In this document: one piece after another, positions 26,324 to 37,414 of the stretch
Layout: every line of letters begins with the position of its first letter
How positions within the stretch are numbered: position 1 is the stretch's first letter
Source: Marmoricola sp. Leaf446
Lineage (GTDB): Bacteria > Actinomycetota > Actinomycetes > Propionibacteriales > Nocardioidaceae
Assembly: GCF_001424755.1 (NCBI RefSeq)
Contig: NZ_LMRF01000001.1
Location: 1,148,140 to 1,212,139 of the forward strand
DNA: 64,000 bases
Direction of reading: 5' to 3'
Notes under the pieces: generated by a model
What the model saw: the letters and a program-made list of their open reading frames with translations, nothing else
Told to the model about the DNA's origin: nothing
The model's database searches: none
Made by a program: the position numbers and the translations under genes

Positions 26324-27172
26324 TCAGGGCTCGGTGAGGACCTCGGCGCCCGTCTCGGTGACGAGCAGGGTGTGCTCGAACTGCGCCGAGGGACGACGGT
26401 CACGGGTCACGACGGTCCAGCCGTCGTCCCACATCTCCCACTCGTGGGTGCCGAGGTTGAGCATCGGCTCGATCGTGAACGTCATGCCGGGGCGGATCAG
26501 GTCGTCGTAGTAGGAGTCGTCGTAGTGCGGTACCACCAGCCCGCTGTGGAAGTGGGTGCCGATGCCGTGACCGGTGAACTCCCGGACCACGCCGTAGCCG
26601 TGGCGCCGGGCGTAGGACTCGATCACCCGACCGACGACGTTGATCCGGCGGCCCGGCCGGACCGCCCGGATCGCCCGCGACAGTGCCTCGCGGGTGTGGT
26701 CGACGAGGTCGCGCACCTCCTGGGTCACGCCCGGGGTGAGGAAGGTGGCGTTGGTGTCGCCGTGGACGCCGTCGAGGTATGCCGTGACGTCGATGTTCAC
26801 GATGTCGCCGTCCTGCACCTCGTAGCTGTCCGGGATGCCGTGGCAGATCACCTCGTTGACGCTCGAGCACAGCGACTTGGGGAACCCCTTGTAGCCGAGC
26901 GTGGAGGGGTAGGCGCCGTGGTCGCAGAGGAACTCGTGGCCGATCCGGTCGAGCTCGTCGGTGGTGACACCGGGGGCGACGTGCGACCCCACGAGCTCGC
27001 GCGCCTGCGCCGCCAGGCGGGAGGCGGCGCGCATCCGCTCGATGGTGTCCGCGTCCTTGACCTCGTTGCCGGTGAACGGTCGCGGCTCGGGCCGGTCGAC
27101 GTACTCCGGACGGACGATGGAGTCCGGGACGGGCCGGCGGGGCGAGACGCGTCCGGGGGCTATGGCAGTCAC
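26324..27172 (-). CDS. map: type I methionine aminopeptidase
   Basis: The 282-residue enzyme removes N-terminal methionine from nascent proteins. Visible motifs are [11 protein letters not shown], the metal ligands in [41 protein letters not shown] and [11 protein letters not shown]. The N-terminal extension (about 30 residues with [16 protein letters not shown]) is typical of actinobacterial MAPs. GTG 27172 is chosen because a TACACT box ends exactly 7 nt upstream. The alternative ATG at 27199 overlaps the start of the divergent gene and has no ribosome site. Confidence 0.92.
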   Translation of the reverse strand: MTAIAPGRVSPRRPVPDSIVRPEYVDRPEPRPFTGNEVKDADTIERMRAASRLAAQARELVGSHVAPGVTTDELDRIGHEFLCDHGAYPSTLGYKGFPKSLCSSVNEVICHGIPDSYEVQDGDIVNIDVTAYLDGVHGDTNATFLTPGVTQEVRDLVDHTREALSRAIRAVRPGRRINVVGRVIESYARRHGYGVVREFTGHGIGTHFHSGLVVPHYDDSYYDDLIRPGMTFTIEPMLNLGTHEWEMWDDGWTVVTRDRRPSAQFEHTLLVTETGAEVLTEP

Positions 27173-27179
27173 GGCGACG

Positions 27180-27185
27180 AGTGTA
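27180..27185 (-). promoter_or_regulatory. -10 box TACACT for leaderless map mRNA
   Basis: TACACT on the minus strand ends 7 nt before the GTG at 27172. It overlaps the opposite-strand -10 box (27184-27189) by two bases. Confidence 0.55.
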
Positions 27186-27189
27186 GTTT
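27184..27189 (+). promoter_or_regulatory. -10 box TAGTTT for leaderless small-protein mRNA
   Basis: TAGTTT ends 8 nt before the ATG at 27198. With the overlapping minus-strand box it forms a face-to-face divergent promoter in which both transcripts appear leaderless. Confidence 0.5.
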
Positions 27190-27197
27190 CGCTGCTC

Positions 27198-27392
27198 ATG
27201 AGCCAGTTCTGGTACTGCCTGAACCACCACGCCGTCGAGGGCGCCGACGGCTGCAAGGCCAAGGACCGCCTCGGCCCCTACGACTCCGAGGCCGAGGCCT
27301 CGCGGGCGCTGGACAAGGTCGAGGAGCGCAACGAGGCCTGGGAGGGCTCCGAGGAGGACGCGGACGCCGCCGAGGGCGACGCCCGCGCCTGA
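27198..27392 (+). CDS. small conserved actinobacterial protein (CLNHH...GPY type)
   Basis: The 64-residue protein begins [29 protein letters not shown] and ends in an acidic tail ([15 protein letters not shown]). The Cys-His-His and second Cys (C7, H10, H11, C19) could bind a metal. Similar short proteins are common in actinobacteria, but I know of no assigned function. It is divergent from map, with the start codon directly behind a -10-like box. The conserved aromatic/Cys start makes it a real gene rather than chance. Confidence 0.7.
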   Translation: MSQFWYCLNHHAVEGADGCKAKDRLGPYDSEAEASRALDKVEERNEAWEGSEEDADAAEGDARA

Positions 27393-27395
27393 GGC

Positions 27396-28775
27396 TCAGC
27401 CGACGAAGCTGCCGGCCACCGTGACGGTGGCGGTGCGACCGTCGACGTGCTGGCTGTCACCCGTGCCGTAGGTCCAGCGGAAGCCGTGCGCCCGCCAGAT
27501 CCGGACCACCGGGTGCGAGGCCGACCGCCAGGCGACCCGGGGGTGGCTGCGGGTCGACCACCAGGAGTTGGGCACCCAGCCCGTGGCGGAGCGGTAGGGG
27601 TTCTCCCACGTGTTGAGGTCGATGGCGCGGCCACGGGCGTGGGGCGACATCACGCCGGGCTTGTTGACCACCCAGCGGCAGTTGAAGGCCGAGGTGTTGT
27701 CGGCCCGCATCGAGGCGTGGTCGTCGGCGCCGCGCACCCGTGAGCTCCAGCCGAACCGGTCCACGCGGTACATGCTGCGGATCGGCAGCTGCTGGGCGTA
27801 CATGTCCCGGAGCGCCGCGGCGGCGCGTCCGGCGACGGCGGTGGCGAGCACCATCTCGCCGCGGTAGCGGTAGCCGTCGAAGCCCCAGTAGTTGACGCGC
27901 AGCAGCCGCAGGCTGGAGCGGCCGATCGGGCAGCCGCGGTGCCAGCTGCGGCCGACCATGGAGCGCCACACCGCGGCGGGCACCGTCGTGACGACCGCGT
28001 TGGCGCCGGCCCCGGTGGCGCGGGCCTGGGCCGGCAGCGCCGTGGGTCGCGGCGCGGCGGCCGGCAGCACGACGGGGGTGCCGGCGGGTCGGTTGTCGAC
28101 GGTGTGCGCGGCGGACGTGGCGCCCCGCCACCACGAGCCGGCGGCGCCGGTGACGCGCCAGGTGGTGTCGGTGCGCGGCGTCACGGCCAGCGACCAGCGG
28201 CCGGTGGCGCTGGTCCGCAGGGTGCGCCGCGTCGTCCAGGTGCTGCCGGTGCGCTGCTGCACCGCGACGGCGGCACCGGTGACGGGCGAGGAGTCGGAGG
28301 CCAGCCAGCGACCGGTCAGCGTGACCGACCGCTCGTCGACCACCGAGGTCGGGCCGTCGAGGGTCAGGGTCGAGGCGAGGACCTGACCGGTGGCCGTGGC
28401 GGTGGGGGAGGTCGAGCCGGCGTACGACGCGTCGCCCGCCCACACCGCGCGCCAGGTGGTCGCGCCGGCCGGGAGCACGACCGAGAAGGTCGCGGTGCCG
28501 TCGGCGCCGGTCCTCACCGTGGCGACCGTCGACCAGGACGAGGAAGAGGACCGCTGCAGGGTGAGCGCGCGGCCGCCCAGGGCCGCGGCGTCGTCGCCGC
28601 GCAACGTGGCCCGGAACGGCGCGGCCAGGCCGGCCTTGCCGGTGGGCGCGACCAGGGCGGTGGTGGTGCCCACCGCCGGGGCGGCGGCCACGGCGGGCGA
28701 GGACCCGAGCCCGAGCGCGGCGCTGAGCAGCGCGACGAGGACGAGCAGGGCGGGGGTGGGGCGGGGGTGGTGCAC
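27396..28775 (-). CDS. secreted M15-family (D-alanyl-D-alanine carboxypeptidase-like) protein
   Basis: The 459-residue exported protein has a signal peptide at about 8-35 (ALLVLVALLSAALGLG, then AVAAAPA), two or more Ig-like/bacterial repeat domains (about 40-240), and a C-terminal VanY/M15_4 catalytic domain. The zinc motif is SPHARGRAIDLNTWENPY and a downstream His lies in DSQHVDGR. Its likely job is peptidoglycan stem-peptide trimming outside the membrane. GTG 28775 is favoured because the signal peptide follows at once. Convergent stop with the small gene at 27198 leaves 3 nt. Confidence 0.85.
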   Translation of the reverse strand: MHHPRPTPALLVLVALLSAALGLGSSPAVAAAPAVGTTTALVAPTGKAGLAAPFRATLRGDDAAALGGRALTLQRSSSSSWSTVATVRTGADGTATFSVVLPAGATTWRAVWAGDASYAGSTSPTATATGQVLASTLTLDGPTSVVDERSVTLTGRWLASDSSPVTGAAVAVQQRTGSTWTTRRTLRTSATGRWSLAVTPRTDTTWRVTGAAGSWWRGATSAAHTVDNRPAGTPVVLPAAAPRPTALPAQARATGAGANAVVTTVPAAVWRSMVGRSWHRGCPIGRSSLRLLRVNYWGFDGYRYRGEMVLATAVAGRAAAALRDMYAQQLPIRSMYRVDRFGWSSRVRGADDHASMRADNTSAFNCRWVVNKPGVMSPHARGRAIDLNTWENPYRSATGWVPNSWWSTRSHPRVAWRSASHPVVRIWRAHGFRWTYGTGDSQHVDGRTATVTVAGSFVG

Positions 28776-28871
28776 GGCAGCCTCCGAGCGCGGCGGTGGA
28801 GCGAGGGACGCACGCACGGGTGGTGCGCGTGTGACGCGTGAGCACACGCTAGGTCAGGACGACGGGCTGCG

Positions 28872-28877
28872 TAAGGT
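28872..28877 (+). promoter_or_regulatory. -10 box TAAGGT for leaderless small membrane protein mRNA
   Basis: TAAGGT ends 7 nt before the GTG at 28885, with no ribosome site between. Confidence 0.45.
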
Positions 28878-28884
28878 GATCGCC

Positions 28885-29148
28885 GTGGTGAGGCAGCAGC
28901 CGCCCCCGTGGGGCTTCGTCGGCATGGGGGCGATGGCGTGCCTGCTGTTCCTCGACCTGGGCACCGCCAACGTCGCTCCCTGGTGGGTCACGACGCTGTT
29001 CGTGCTGCTGTGGCTGCTGCTGTTCGCGATCGCGCTGCGGTGGTTCGACCCGCACCCGCGCCGGGTGCTGTGGCTGCCGGCGATCGGCTTCGCGCTGTGG
29101 CTGCCGACCATCGTGCTCGGCACCCGCCAGCTCGGCTGGGCCGGCTGA
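28885..29148 (+). CDS. small three-helix membrane protein
   Basis: The 87-residue protein has three likely transmembrane segments: GFVGMGAMACLLFLDLG, VTTLFVLLWLLLFAIAL and VLWLPAIGFALWLPTIVLG, separated by the short basic loop RWFDPHPRR. The start is set by the TAAGGT box 7 nt upstream; GTGs at 28876 and 28888 are alternatives. No family is recognised. It lies between two genes transcribed the opposite way. Confidence 0.65.
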   Translation: MVRQQPPPWGFVGMGAMACLLFLDLGTANVAPWWVTTLFVLLWLLLFAIALRWFDPHPRRVLWLPAIGFALWLPTIVLGTRQLGWAG

Positions 29149-29167
29149 CGCCCGCGGGTCGGTGCGG

Positions 29168-30307
29168 CTAGGCCGGCGAGACCCGGAGCACCCGGTCGTC
29201 GCTGCCGTTGGCGGTGGTGACCAGCAGGTCGCCGCCCGGCAGCGGCGTCACCGAACGGAGCCGGCCATAGCCGCGCAACGCGGCCGGGGTCGTGGAGCGG
29301 GTCAGCCGGCCGTTGCGGTCGAAGGTCAGGAAGAGCATCCGCTGGCCCTTGAGCGCGGCGACGGCGAGCGTGCCGTTCAACGACCCCCAGCGGGAGCCCG
29401 AGACCCAGGCGGCGCCGGAGGTGGCGATGGTCGAGGACCCGGAGCGCCACCGGGCTCCCTGCTGCGTGCCCCGCAGCGCGTGGTCGGTCATCGGCCGGCT
29501 CTCGTCGTAGCCCGGCGTCGGCTGCCAGCCGTAGTCGCCGCGACGCACCAGCCGGTTGACCTCGTCGTCACGGGCGGGTCCGTGCTCGACCGACCACAGG
29601 CTGCCGTCGCTGCGCTGGGCGAGGCCCTGCACGTTGCGGTGGCCGTAGGTCAGGACGTAGCGCTTGGTGCGCGAGGCGCTGCGCACGAACGGGTTGGAGG
29701 GCCAGGGGGCGCCCGAGAGGCGCAGGCGCAGGACCTTGCCGCCCAGGCTGCGCAGGTTGCGGGGGTTGGTCCCGACCGCGGCGTCGCCGGTGCCGACCAG
29801 GAGGGCGCCGCCGCGGGTGATCAGGAGGCGGCAGCCGCCGTGGCGCCCGCTGGTGGCGGGCAGGCCGGTCAGCAGGGCGCCCGCGTACGCGGCGCTGCGA
29901 CCGTCCGGCGACAGCCGCCAGGCCATGACGCGGACGTCGTGGCCGGTGCCGCGGTAGCCGCCCTGGCAGGTGTAGAAGCGCCGGTTGGAGGAGAAGCCGG
30001 GGTCGACCTCGAGCCCCATCAGCCCGGTCTCGCCGCTGCTCCACACCGAGCGGGAGTCGTAGCTCACCGGCCGCACGGCGCCGCCGTCGACCAGCAGCAG
30101 CCGCTTGCTGGCGCGCTCGGTGACCAGCAGCCGCCCGTCGGGGAGGGGCTGGACGTCCCAGGGCAGGGCCAGGCCCGAGGCGACGGTGGTGACCCGGAGC
30201 GCCGGGTCGGCGGCCGAGGCCGGAGGGCTCGTCGCGAACCGCGCCGGCAGCAGGGACACGGTGAGTGCGGCGGCCACCAGCAGGGCCACGAGGATCGGTC
30301 GGCGCAT
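29168..30307 (-). CDS. secreted PQQ-type sugar dehydrogenase (GSDH/sorbosone family)
   Basis: The 379-residue six-bladed beta-propeller protein has a signal peptide at 1-33 (ILVALLVAAALTVSLL, then SPPASAADP). Propeller motifs include GLALPWDVQPLPDGRLLVTERA, ETGLMGLEVDPGF, TYGHRNVQGLAQRSDGSLWSVEHGP and ARDDEVNRL. It matches the glucose/sorbosone dehydrogenase family, which oxidises sugars with PQQ in the periplasm or outside the cell. No PQQ biosynthesis gene is in the window, so cofactor use is unproven. A TACCGT box ends 6 nt before ATG 30307, suggesting a leaderless mRNA. Confidence 0.88.
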   Translation of the reverse strand: MRRPILVALLVAAALTVSLLPARFATSPPASAADPALRVTTVASGLALPWDVQPLPDGRLLVTERASKRLLLVDGGAVRPVSYDSRSVWSSGETGLMGLEVDPGFSSNRRFYTCQGGYRGTGHDVRVMAWRLSPDGRSAAYAGALLTGLPATSGRHGGCRLLITRGGALLVGTGDAAVGTNPRNLRSLGGKVLRLRLSGAPWPSNPFVRSASRTKRYVLTYGHRNVQGLAQRSDGSLWSVEHGPARDDEVNRLVRRGDYGWQPTPGYDESRPMTDHALRGTQQGARWRSGSSTIATSGAAWVSGSRWGSLNGTLAVAALKGQRMLFLTFDRNGRLTRSTTPAALRGYGRLRSVTPLPGGDLLVTTANGSDDRVLRVSPA

Positions 30308-30313
30308 GCGACG

Positions 30314-30319
30314 ACGGTA
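30314..30319 (-). promoter_or_regulatory. -10 box TACCGT for leaderless GSDH mRNA
   Basis: TACCGT on the minus strand ends 6 nt before the ATG at 30307. Confidence 0.5.
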
Positions 30320-30347
30320 ACCGCGGTCACCGACAGCCGCGTGGGAC

Positions 30348-31697
30348 TCAGGCCATGAATCCCAAGGTGGCGGGCGTCACGCCGGGGAAGACGGTCGGCA
30401 GCGACCGGTCCGGGAAGCGCTTGGCGAGCACCTCGCCCAGGACCTGGCGGTAGTCGGTGGTGACCTTGAGGTCGCCCTCGGCGAGCTCGGCGGCACCGAG
30501 CCCGGGCCAGCGGCCGAAGTAGCGCCCGCCCCTCACCCCGGCGCCGGCGACCAGCATCATGTTGCCCCAGCCGTGGTCGAAGCCCTGGCTGCCGTTCTCC
30601 TGCACCCGGCGGCCGAACTCCGAGATGGTCACGACGGTGACGCGGCTGCGCAGCGGGCCCAGGTCGGTCAGGAAGGCCGCGAGCGACTGCGCCAGCCCGT
30701 CGATCCCCGACTGCATGCTGCCCCAGCCGGTGGTGCCGTAGCCGGTGTGGAAGTCCCAGGAGCCGGCGTCGATCGCGATCACGTCGGTGCCGACGTCGGC
30801 CCGGATCAGCCGGGCCGCGCTCTTCAGCGGCGCGGCGAACGGATCGGCGTTCCAGACCGTGGGGTACGGCGTGCTGCCGGCTGCCACGCCCGCGATCGTC
30901 GAGCCGGCGGTCTTGGAGACCGTGACGGCGTCGGCGGCGCTGCGGGCCAGGGGGCCGGTCGCACCGGACCAGGCGGCGGCGAGGCTGCCGTAGCGGCGCT
31001 CGGGGACCGAGGTGTCGAGCCCGGGCAGCGCGAGCCGCGAGAGGTCGTTGGTCGCCATCACCGAGCGGTCGCCGGACAGCGCGGTGGTCGGGTAGTTCAG
31101 GCCCAGCTGCACGGCGTCCAGGACGCCCCCGGTGGCCGAGCTGGGGCCCATGCCGATCATCCGGTTGACCCAGCCCGAGCGCGCCTCGGATCCCGGGGCG
31201 GCGTCCTCGATCTCCTCGATGGCCGAGAAGTGCGAGCGGTTGGGAGCGGGCAGCCCGACGGCCTGGATCGCGGCCAGCTCGCCGGAGGTCCAGAACGGCT
31301 TCAGCGGCGCCATCTTGGGGTGCAGCCCGAACATCGCGTCGGCGCAGACCAGCTGGTCCTTGGGCACCGCGGTCGTCGGCCGCACCTTGTAGTAGCCGGC
31401 GTCGCCGTGGGGGACCACCACCCCGAGGCCGTCGATGCCCCCGCGCAGCGACAGCACCACCAGCACGTTGCCGCCCGGCGTGCCGGCGTAGCTGGTCTGC
31501 ATCACCGACTCGCCGAACAGCTGGGTCACCGCCATCGCGCCGCCGAGGCCGAGGGCGCCCTGCAGGACGCGACGGCGCGACGCGCCGACGCGCGCGAGCT
31601 CGGCGCAGCAGCCGTCGGTGCCGGTGACGGGGCTGGCGACGGGGCCGGCGACGGGGGTGCCGGACGGGCCGACGGGGGAGTGCGGGGGGTGGCTCAT
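30348..31697 (-). CDS. DUF1501 protein with Tat signal
   Basis: The 449-residue DUF1501 protein has a twin-arginine signal (SRRRVLQGALGLGGAMAVTQLF at about 40-61) indicating export in folded form. The family is a sulfatase/alkaline-phosphatase-fold relative; visible blocks include LVVLSLRGGIDGLG, IAIDAGSWDFHTGYG and ISEFGRRVQENGSQGFDHGWGN. Its function is unknown. It is always paired with a DUF1800 protein, here encoded 38 bp upstream on the same strand, so the two are almost certainly an operon and a functional unit. Confidence 0.92.
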   Translation of the reverse strand: MSHPPHSPVGPSGTPVAGPVASPVTGTDGCCAELARVGASRRRVLQGALGLGGAMAVTQLFGESVMQTSYAGTPGGNVLVVLSLRGGIDGLGVVVPHGDAGYYKVRPTTAVPKDQLVCADAMFGLHPKMAPLKPFWTSGELAAIQAVGLPAPNRSHFSAIEEIEDAAPGSEARSGWVNRMIGMGPSSATGGVLDAVQLGLNYPTTALSGDRSVMATNDLSRLALPGLDTSVPERRYGSLAAAWSGATGPLARSAADAVTVSKTAGSTIAGVAAGSTPYPTVWNADPFAAPLKSAARLIRADVGTDVIAIDAGSWDFHTGYGTTGWGSMQSGIDGLAQSLAAFLTDLGPLRSRVTVVTISEFGRRVQENGSQGFDHGWGNMMLVAGAGVRGGRYFGRWPGLGAAELAEGDLKVTTDYRQVLGEVLAKRFPDRSLPTVFPGVTPATLGFMA

Positions 31698-31735
31698 CGG
31701 GGTGTCCTCGGTGCTCGGGTGCGGGTGGGCGCCGG

Positions 31736-33490
31736 TCAGGGGGCCATGTGGTCGGGGGTGTCCAGCAGCGCCGAGGCGAGCGCCGGAGCGAGCCAGCGGG
31801 CGACCGCGTGGTCCTTGGTGACGGTGGTGGTCACGGTGGTGGAGAGCCCCACGGACCGCAGGGCCACCTGCTGGAGGCGGGCGTCCGCCGGTCGGCCGAG
31901 CCAGCGCCGGCACAGGTGGTCGACGTACTCCGGGAAGGGCAGCGAGGCCCGCGGCAGCCAGGCGTCGTACGCCGCGTAGGTCGCCCCCTTGGGCCACCAG
32001 CCGCCGGCCTGGCTGCGGTGCATCTCGTAGGAGTTGAAGACGCGGGAGGTGGAGGACCAGGCCTCGTTGCGCAGCGGCGCCCCGTCCGGGCGGGGCCAGG
32101 AGTAGAGGGCGGCGCCGCCGTGGTGCCAGTTGGCGTGGGCCGACCACGCCCCGTCGACCGAGGGAGCCGCGTTGACGTCCACCTGGAGGACCCGCGCGGT
32201 GGCGACCAGGTCGTCGATGGGGGGCCGCACCTTGGCGCCGGTCGAGGCGGCGAACTCGGGGTGGGTCGACAGTGCGGTCAGCACGGCCGCGATGGAGGTG
32301 TCGTTGTCCAGGTAGGCCTGGGCGAGCGTCTCGACGAGGCCGGCCGAGGGCGCGTCGGAGACGAGGTACGTCGCCAGCTTGGTGGCCAGGTTGCGGGCGG
32401 TCGCGGGGTGCCGGGCGAGGTGGCGCAGGTAGGCCTCGGTCACGGCCTGCCCGTCGGTGGCGGTGTTGGGGTGGGTGAACCCCAGGACGCTGACGGTGCC
32501 GGTGCTGTGCGCGGCGGTCTTGTAGTAGGGGTCGAAGGTCTCGCCCCAGTCCACCGTGTAGCCGGACAGGATGCGCGCGGAGTCCTTGACCATCGCCTCG
32601 GTGTAGCCGGCGCCGCGCCCGACCGTGTGGAGCTCGAGCAGCTCGCGGCCCTGGTTCTCGTTGGGCTTGTCGCGGACGTTCTTCCAGTTGTCCAGGTAGA
32701 GGCGCATCGCCGGGTGCAGGGCGGTGGCGAGGAGCAGGTCCTCGAAGCGGCCCAGGGCGTGGCGGCGCACGGTGGTGTCGTAGTCGACGCGGTAGATCCA
32801 GGCGCGGTCGTGGTTGGCCGGGATGTGCAGCGCGTTGCCCCAGAAGTCGACCATCTTCTCCAGCACGGTGCGCTCGGAGTAGACCCGGCGCAGCATCGAC
32901 CAGTTGCCGAGCTCGTTGGCGTAGACCCACCCGCCCTTGACCTGGTCGATCTGCTTCTGCCACCGCGCGGCGGGCGCGTCGGTGAGCAGCGAGGAGAACC
33001 AGCCGTCGACGACGGCGACCTTCGGGTGCTCCTGGATGCGGGTGGGCTCCAGCTGGGCGGCCAGCCAGGCCTCCGGGGTGCCCACCGCGCGGAGCTGGGC
33101 GAGCGAGCGCTGGGAGAAGCCGGTGCCGAAGCGGTTGAGGAACAGGCGCTCCCGCGCGCTCGCCGACAGGGTGCCGCTCATCGGCGGCGTCTGCACCAGG
33201 GGCACCGGCGCGCCGGGCGCCACCGACGGCGTCGTGGGGGTCGTGCTGGGCGAGGGGGTCGAGGTGGGTGCCGGCGCGGTGCTCGGGACCGGTGCCGTGC
33301 TCGGCGCCGTGGTCGGCGGCGCCGGGGCGGGGGTCGGCGCCGGGGCGGTGCTCGGGGCGGGTGTCGGACGCGGGGTGGGCGTCGGGGTCGGCCGGGGTGT
33401 CGGCGCCGGCGTCGACCTGACGACGACCGGCTTGGTGACGACCTTGCGACGACGCTTGCGGCGTCGCTTGCGGGTGGAGATGAGCGCCAT
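31736..33490 (-). CDS. DUF1800 protein with basic N-terminus and Pro/Thr-rich linker
   Basis: The 584-residue protein starts with a strongly basic stretch (RKRRRKRRRK at about 7-16) instead of a normal signal peptide. About 75 residues of PTPAP/STAPAP repeats follow, then the helical DUF1800 domain (about 110-584: RLFLNRFGTGFSQRSL, VDFWGNALHIP, NENQGRELLELHTVG, DLVATARVLQVDV). The DUF1501 partner is exported by Tat, so this protein may be carried with it or cross by another route. The GC-rich linker is repetitive. Function is unknown. The gene is preceded by an untranslated leader with a stem-loop at 33521-33540. Confidence 0.9.
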   Translation of the reverse strand: MALISTRKRRRKRRRKVVTKPVVVRSTPAPTPRPTPTPTPRPTPAPSTAPAPTPAPAPPTTAPSTAPVPSTAPAPTSTPSPSTTPTTPSVAPGAPVPLVQTPPMSGTLSASARERLFLNRFGTGFSQRSLAQLRAVGTPEAWLAAQLEPTRIQEHPKVAVVDGWFSSLLTDAPAARWQKQIDQVKGGWVYANELGNWSMLRRVYSERTVLEKMVDFWGNALHIPANHDRAWIYRVDYDTTVRRHALGRFEDLLLATALHPAMRLYLDNWKNVRDKPNENQGRELLELHTVGRGAGYTEAMVKDSARILSGYTVDWGETFDPYYKTAAHSTGTVSVLGFTHPNTATDGQAVTEAYLRHLARHPATARNLATKLATYLVSDAPSAGLVETLAQAYLDNDTSIAAVLTALSTHPEFAASTGAKVRPPIDDLVATARVLQVDVNAAPSVDGAWSAHANWHHGGAALYSWPRPDGAPLRNEAWSSTSRVFNSYEMHRSQAGGWWPKGATYAAYDAWLPRASLPFPEYVDHLCRRWLGRPADARLQQVALRSVGLSTTVTTTVTKDHAVARWLAPALASALLDTPDHMAP

Positions 33491-33520
33491 GGGCCGATTC
33501 CTCGAGCTCGAGCGGGACCG

Positions 33521-33540
33521 TCGACGGCGGGAGCCGTCGA
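33521..33540 (-). promoter_or_regulatory. perfect stem-loop in the leader of the DUF1800-DUF1501 operon
   Basis: TCGACGGC (33521-33528) and GCCGTCGA (33533-33540) are perfect 8-bp arms around a GGGA/TCCC loop, 31 nt upstream of the ATG at 33490. Nearby CTCGAGCTCGAG (33502-33513) is a second self-complementary segment close to the ribosome-binding region. This could be a regulatory leader. It matches no riboswitch I recognise. Confidence 0.45.
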
Positions 33541-33637
33541 GGTCGCCAGTCTCACCCGGGAATCGGATCTAAGTCTCGAAAACCCCGAAACGCACTAAAT
33601 CGGACACGGCACGGACGTCGGGAAGTCCGCCCCGGGC

Positions 33638-34522
33638 TCAGAAGGTGTGGTCCTCCGTCGGGAAGGCGCCGCTGCGCACCTCGTCGGCGTAGGTGCGGGC
33701 GGCGTCGGCCAGGACGCCGCGCAGGTCGGCGTACTGCTTGACGAAGCGCGCCATCCGGCCGCCGCGCAGCCCGAAGGCGTCCTGCCAGACCAGCACCTGG
33801 CCGTCGCAGCCGGCGCCGGCGCCGATGCCGATGGTGGGGATGGCCAGCTCCCGGGTGACCTGGGCCGCGACGTCGCCGGGCACCATCTCCATCACCACGG
33901 CGAAGGCGCCCGCCGCCTCGACCGCACGGGCGTCGGCGAGGACCCGCTCGGCGGTCTCGCCGCGGCCCTGGACGCGGTAGCCGCCGAGGGCGTGCTCGCT
34001 CTGCGGGGTGAAGCCGATGTGGGCCATCACCGGGACGCCGCCGCGGGTCAGCAGCTCGATCTGGGGGGCCATCTCGACGCCGCCCTCGAGCTTGACGGCG
34101 TGGGCGCCGCCCTCCTTCATGAACCGCACGGCGGTGTCGTAGGCCTGCTCCGCCGAACGCTGGTAGGAGCCGAAGGGCAGGTCGCCGACGACCAGGGAGC
34201 GGCGGGTCGAGCGAGACACCGCCCGGGTCAGCGGGAGCAGCTCCTCGACGGTGATCGGGAGCGAGGTCTCGTTGCCGAGCACGTTGTTGGACGCGCTGTC
34301 GCCCACGAGGAGGACCTCGATGCCGGCCTCGTCGAAGACCTCCGCGGTGTACATGTCGTAGGCCGTCAGCATCGCGAACCGCTCGCCGCGCTGCTTGAGC
34401 TCGCGCAGGTGCTGGGTGCGGACCCGGCGTACGGGCGCGGCGTCGGAGGGGGCGCCGGCGGAGCCGGTCGAGGAGGCGGCTGCGGCCCCGGAGCCGTACG
34501 GCGGTGCGGTCTCGTCGCTCAT
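33638..34522 (-). CDS. panB: 3-methyl-2-oxobutanoate hydroxymethyltransferase
   Basis: The 294-residue enzyme transfers a hydroxymethyl group to 2-oxoisovalerate in pantothenate/CoA synthesis. The core has [26 protein letters not shown] (metal Asp), [38 protein letters not shown] and [18 protein letters not shown]. The first about 30 residues ([23 protein letters not shown]) are a low-complexity extension. ATG 34522 follows a TAGCGT box by 7 nt. It is divergent from nadE, as part of a block resembling the Mycobacterium Rv2220-Rv2230 region. Confidence 0.95.
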   Translation of the reverse strand: MSDETAPPYGSGAAAASSTGSAGAPSDAAPVRRVRTQHLRELKQRGERFAMLTAYDMYTAEVFDEAGIEVLLVGDSASNNVLGNETSLPITVEELLPLTRAVSRSTRRSLVVGDLPFGSYQRSAEQAYDTAVRFMKEGGAHAVKLEGGVEMAPQIELLTRGGVPVMAHIGFTPQSEHALGGYRVQGRGETAERVLADARAVEAAGAFAVVMEMVPGDVAAQVTRELAIPTIGIGAGAGCDGQVLVWQDAFGLRGGRMARFVKQYADLRGVLADAARTYADEVRSGAFPTEDHTF

Positions 34523-34529
34523 GGAGATC

Positions 34530-34535
34530 ACGCTA
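34530..34535 (-). promoter_or_regulatory. -10 box TAGCGT for leaderless panB mRNA
   Basis: TAGCGT on the minus strand ends 7 nt before the ATG at 34522; no ribosome site is present. Confidence 0.5.
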
Positions 34536-34592
34536 GTCCCCGGGCCACCCCGACGGTCCTGCCCCGGGCGGGTGTTCTGCGACACTGCCGAC

Positions 34593-36637
<2,045 letters not shown>

Positions 36638-36641
<4 letters not shown>

Positions 36642-37405
36642 GCGGGTCGGAGCCCGGGCGGCCGCGCGTGCTGGTCGTCGAGCACGAGGCCGGGGCGCCC
36701 GCGGCGCTGCTGGGGGAGTGGCTGGTCGAGGCCGGTGCCGACCTCGACGTCCGCCGCCCGTACGCCGGGGACGCGCTGCCCGACGACCTGGCCGGCCATG
36801 ACGCGCTGCTCGTCCTGGGCGGGTCGATGGGCGCCCACGACGACGCCGAGCACGCCTGGCTGACGCCGACCAAGCGGCTGGTCCGCGAGGCGGCGGACCG
36901 GGCCGTGCCGGGGGTGGGCGTGTGCCTGGGTCACCAGCTCGCCGCCGCCGCGCTGGGCGGGCGGTCGGCGCCCAACCCGGCCGGGCAGCAGCTCGGCCTG
37001 CTCCCCGTCGGCTGGACCGACGCGGCCGCGGCTGACCCGTTGCTCTCCGCGGTGGCGGTCGGGCCCGCCCGCGGGCTGCACTTCAACGACGACGTCGTGG
37101 TCGAGCAGCCCGACGGCGTCGTGGTGCTGGCGACCGCGCCGGGGGGCGAGCTGCAGGCGGCCCGGCTCGCCCCGACCGTGTGGGGCGTGCAGCTCCACCC
37201 CGAGGTCGACGCCGCGATCGTGGCGCAGTGGGCCGCCGAGGACCCCGACCGGCACGCCGAGGGCGACGTCGCCCGGCTGCTCGGCGACCTCGACGCCGCC
37301 CGCGAGGAGCTGGACCGCACCTGGCGCCCGCTGGCGCAGCGCCTCGTGCAGCTGGCGCGCGCGACGCCGGGCCCGTCGGACCACCCCGCGACCCCGGAGC
37401 ACTAG
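36638..37405 (+). CDS. class I glutamine amidotransferase-like protein
   Basis: This 255-residue GATase1 protein (GMP-synthase amidotransferase-like) has the nucleophile in VCLGHQLAAAALGG and a His-Glu pair in VQLHPEVD, a complete triad. No synthetase domain is fused, and the C-terminal about 50 residues are helical. The GTG overlaps the nadE stop (GTGA), so it is translationally coupled to nadE. The substrate is unknown; it may be a gamma-glutamyl hydrolase. Its TAG stop starts the -10-like box of the glutamine synthetase gene. Confidence 0.88.
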
Positions 37406-37408
37406 GCT
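37403..37408 (+). promoter_or_regulatory. -10 box TAGGCT for leaderless glnA-type mRNA
   Basis: TAGGCT ends 6 nt before the ATG at 37415. Its first three bases are the TAG stop of the amidotransferase gene. Confidence 0.5.
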
Positions 37409-37414
37409 CGCGCC

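Noticed and set aside
33491-33560. Possible c-di-GMP riboswitch upstream of DUF1800
   Set aside because: Only a simple 8-bp stem with a 4-nt loop is evident; the conserved GEMM motifs are absent.
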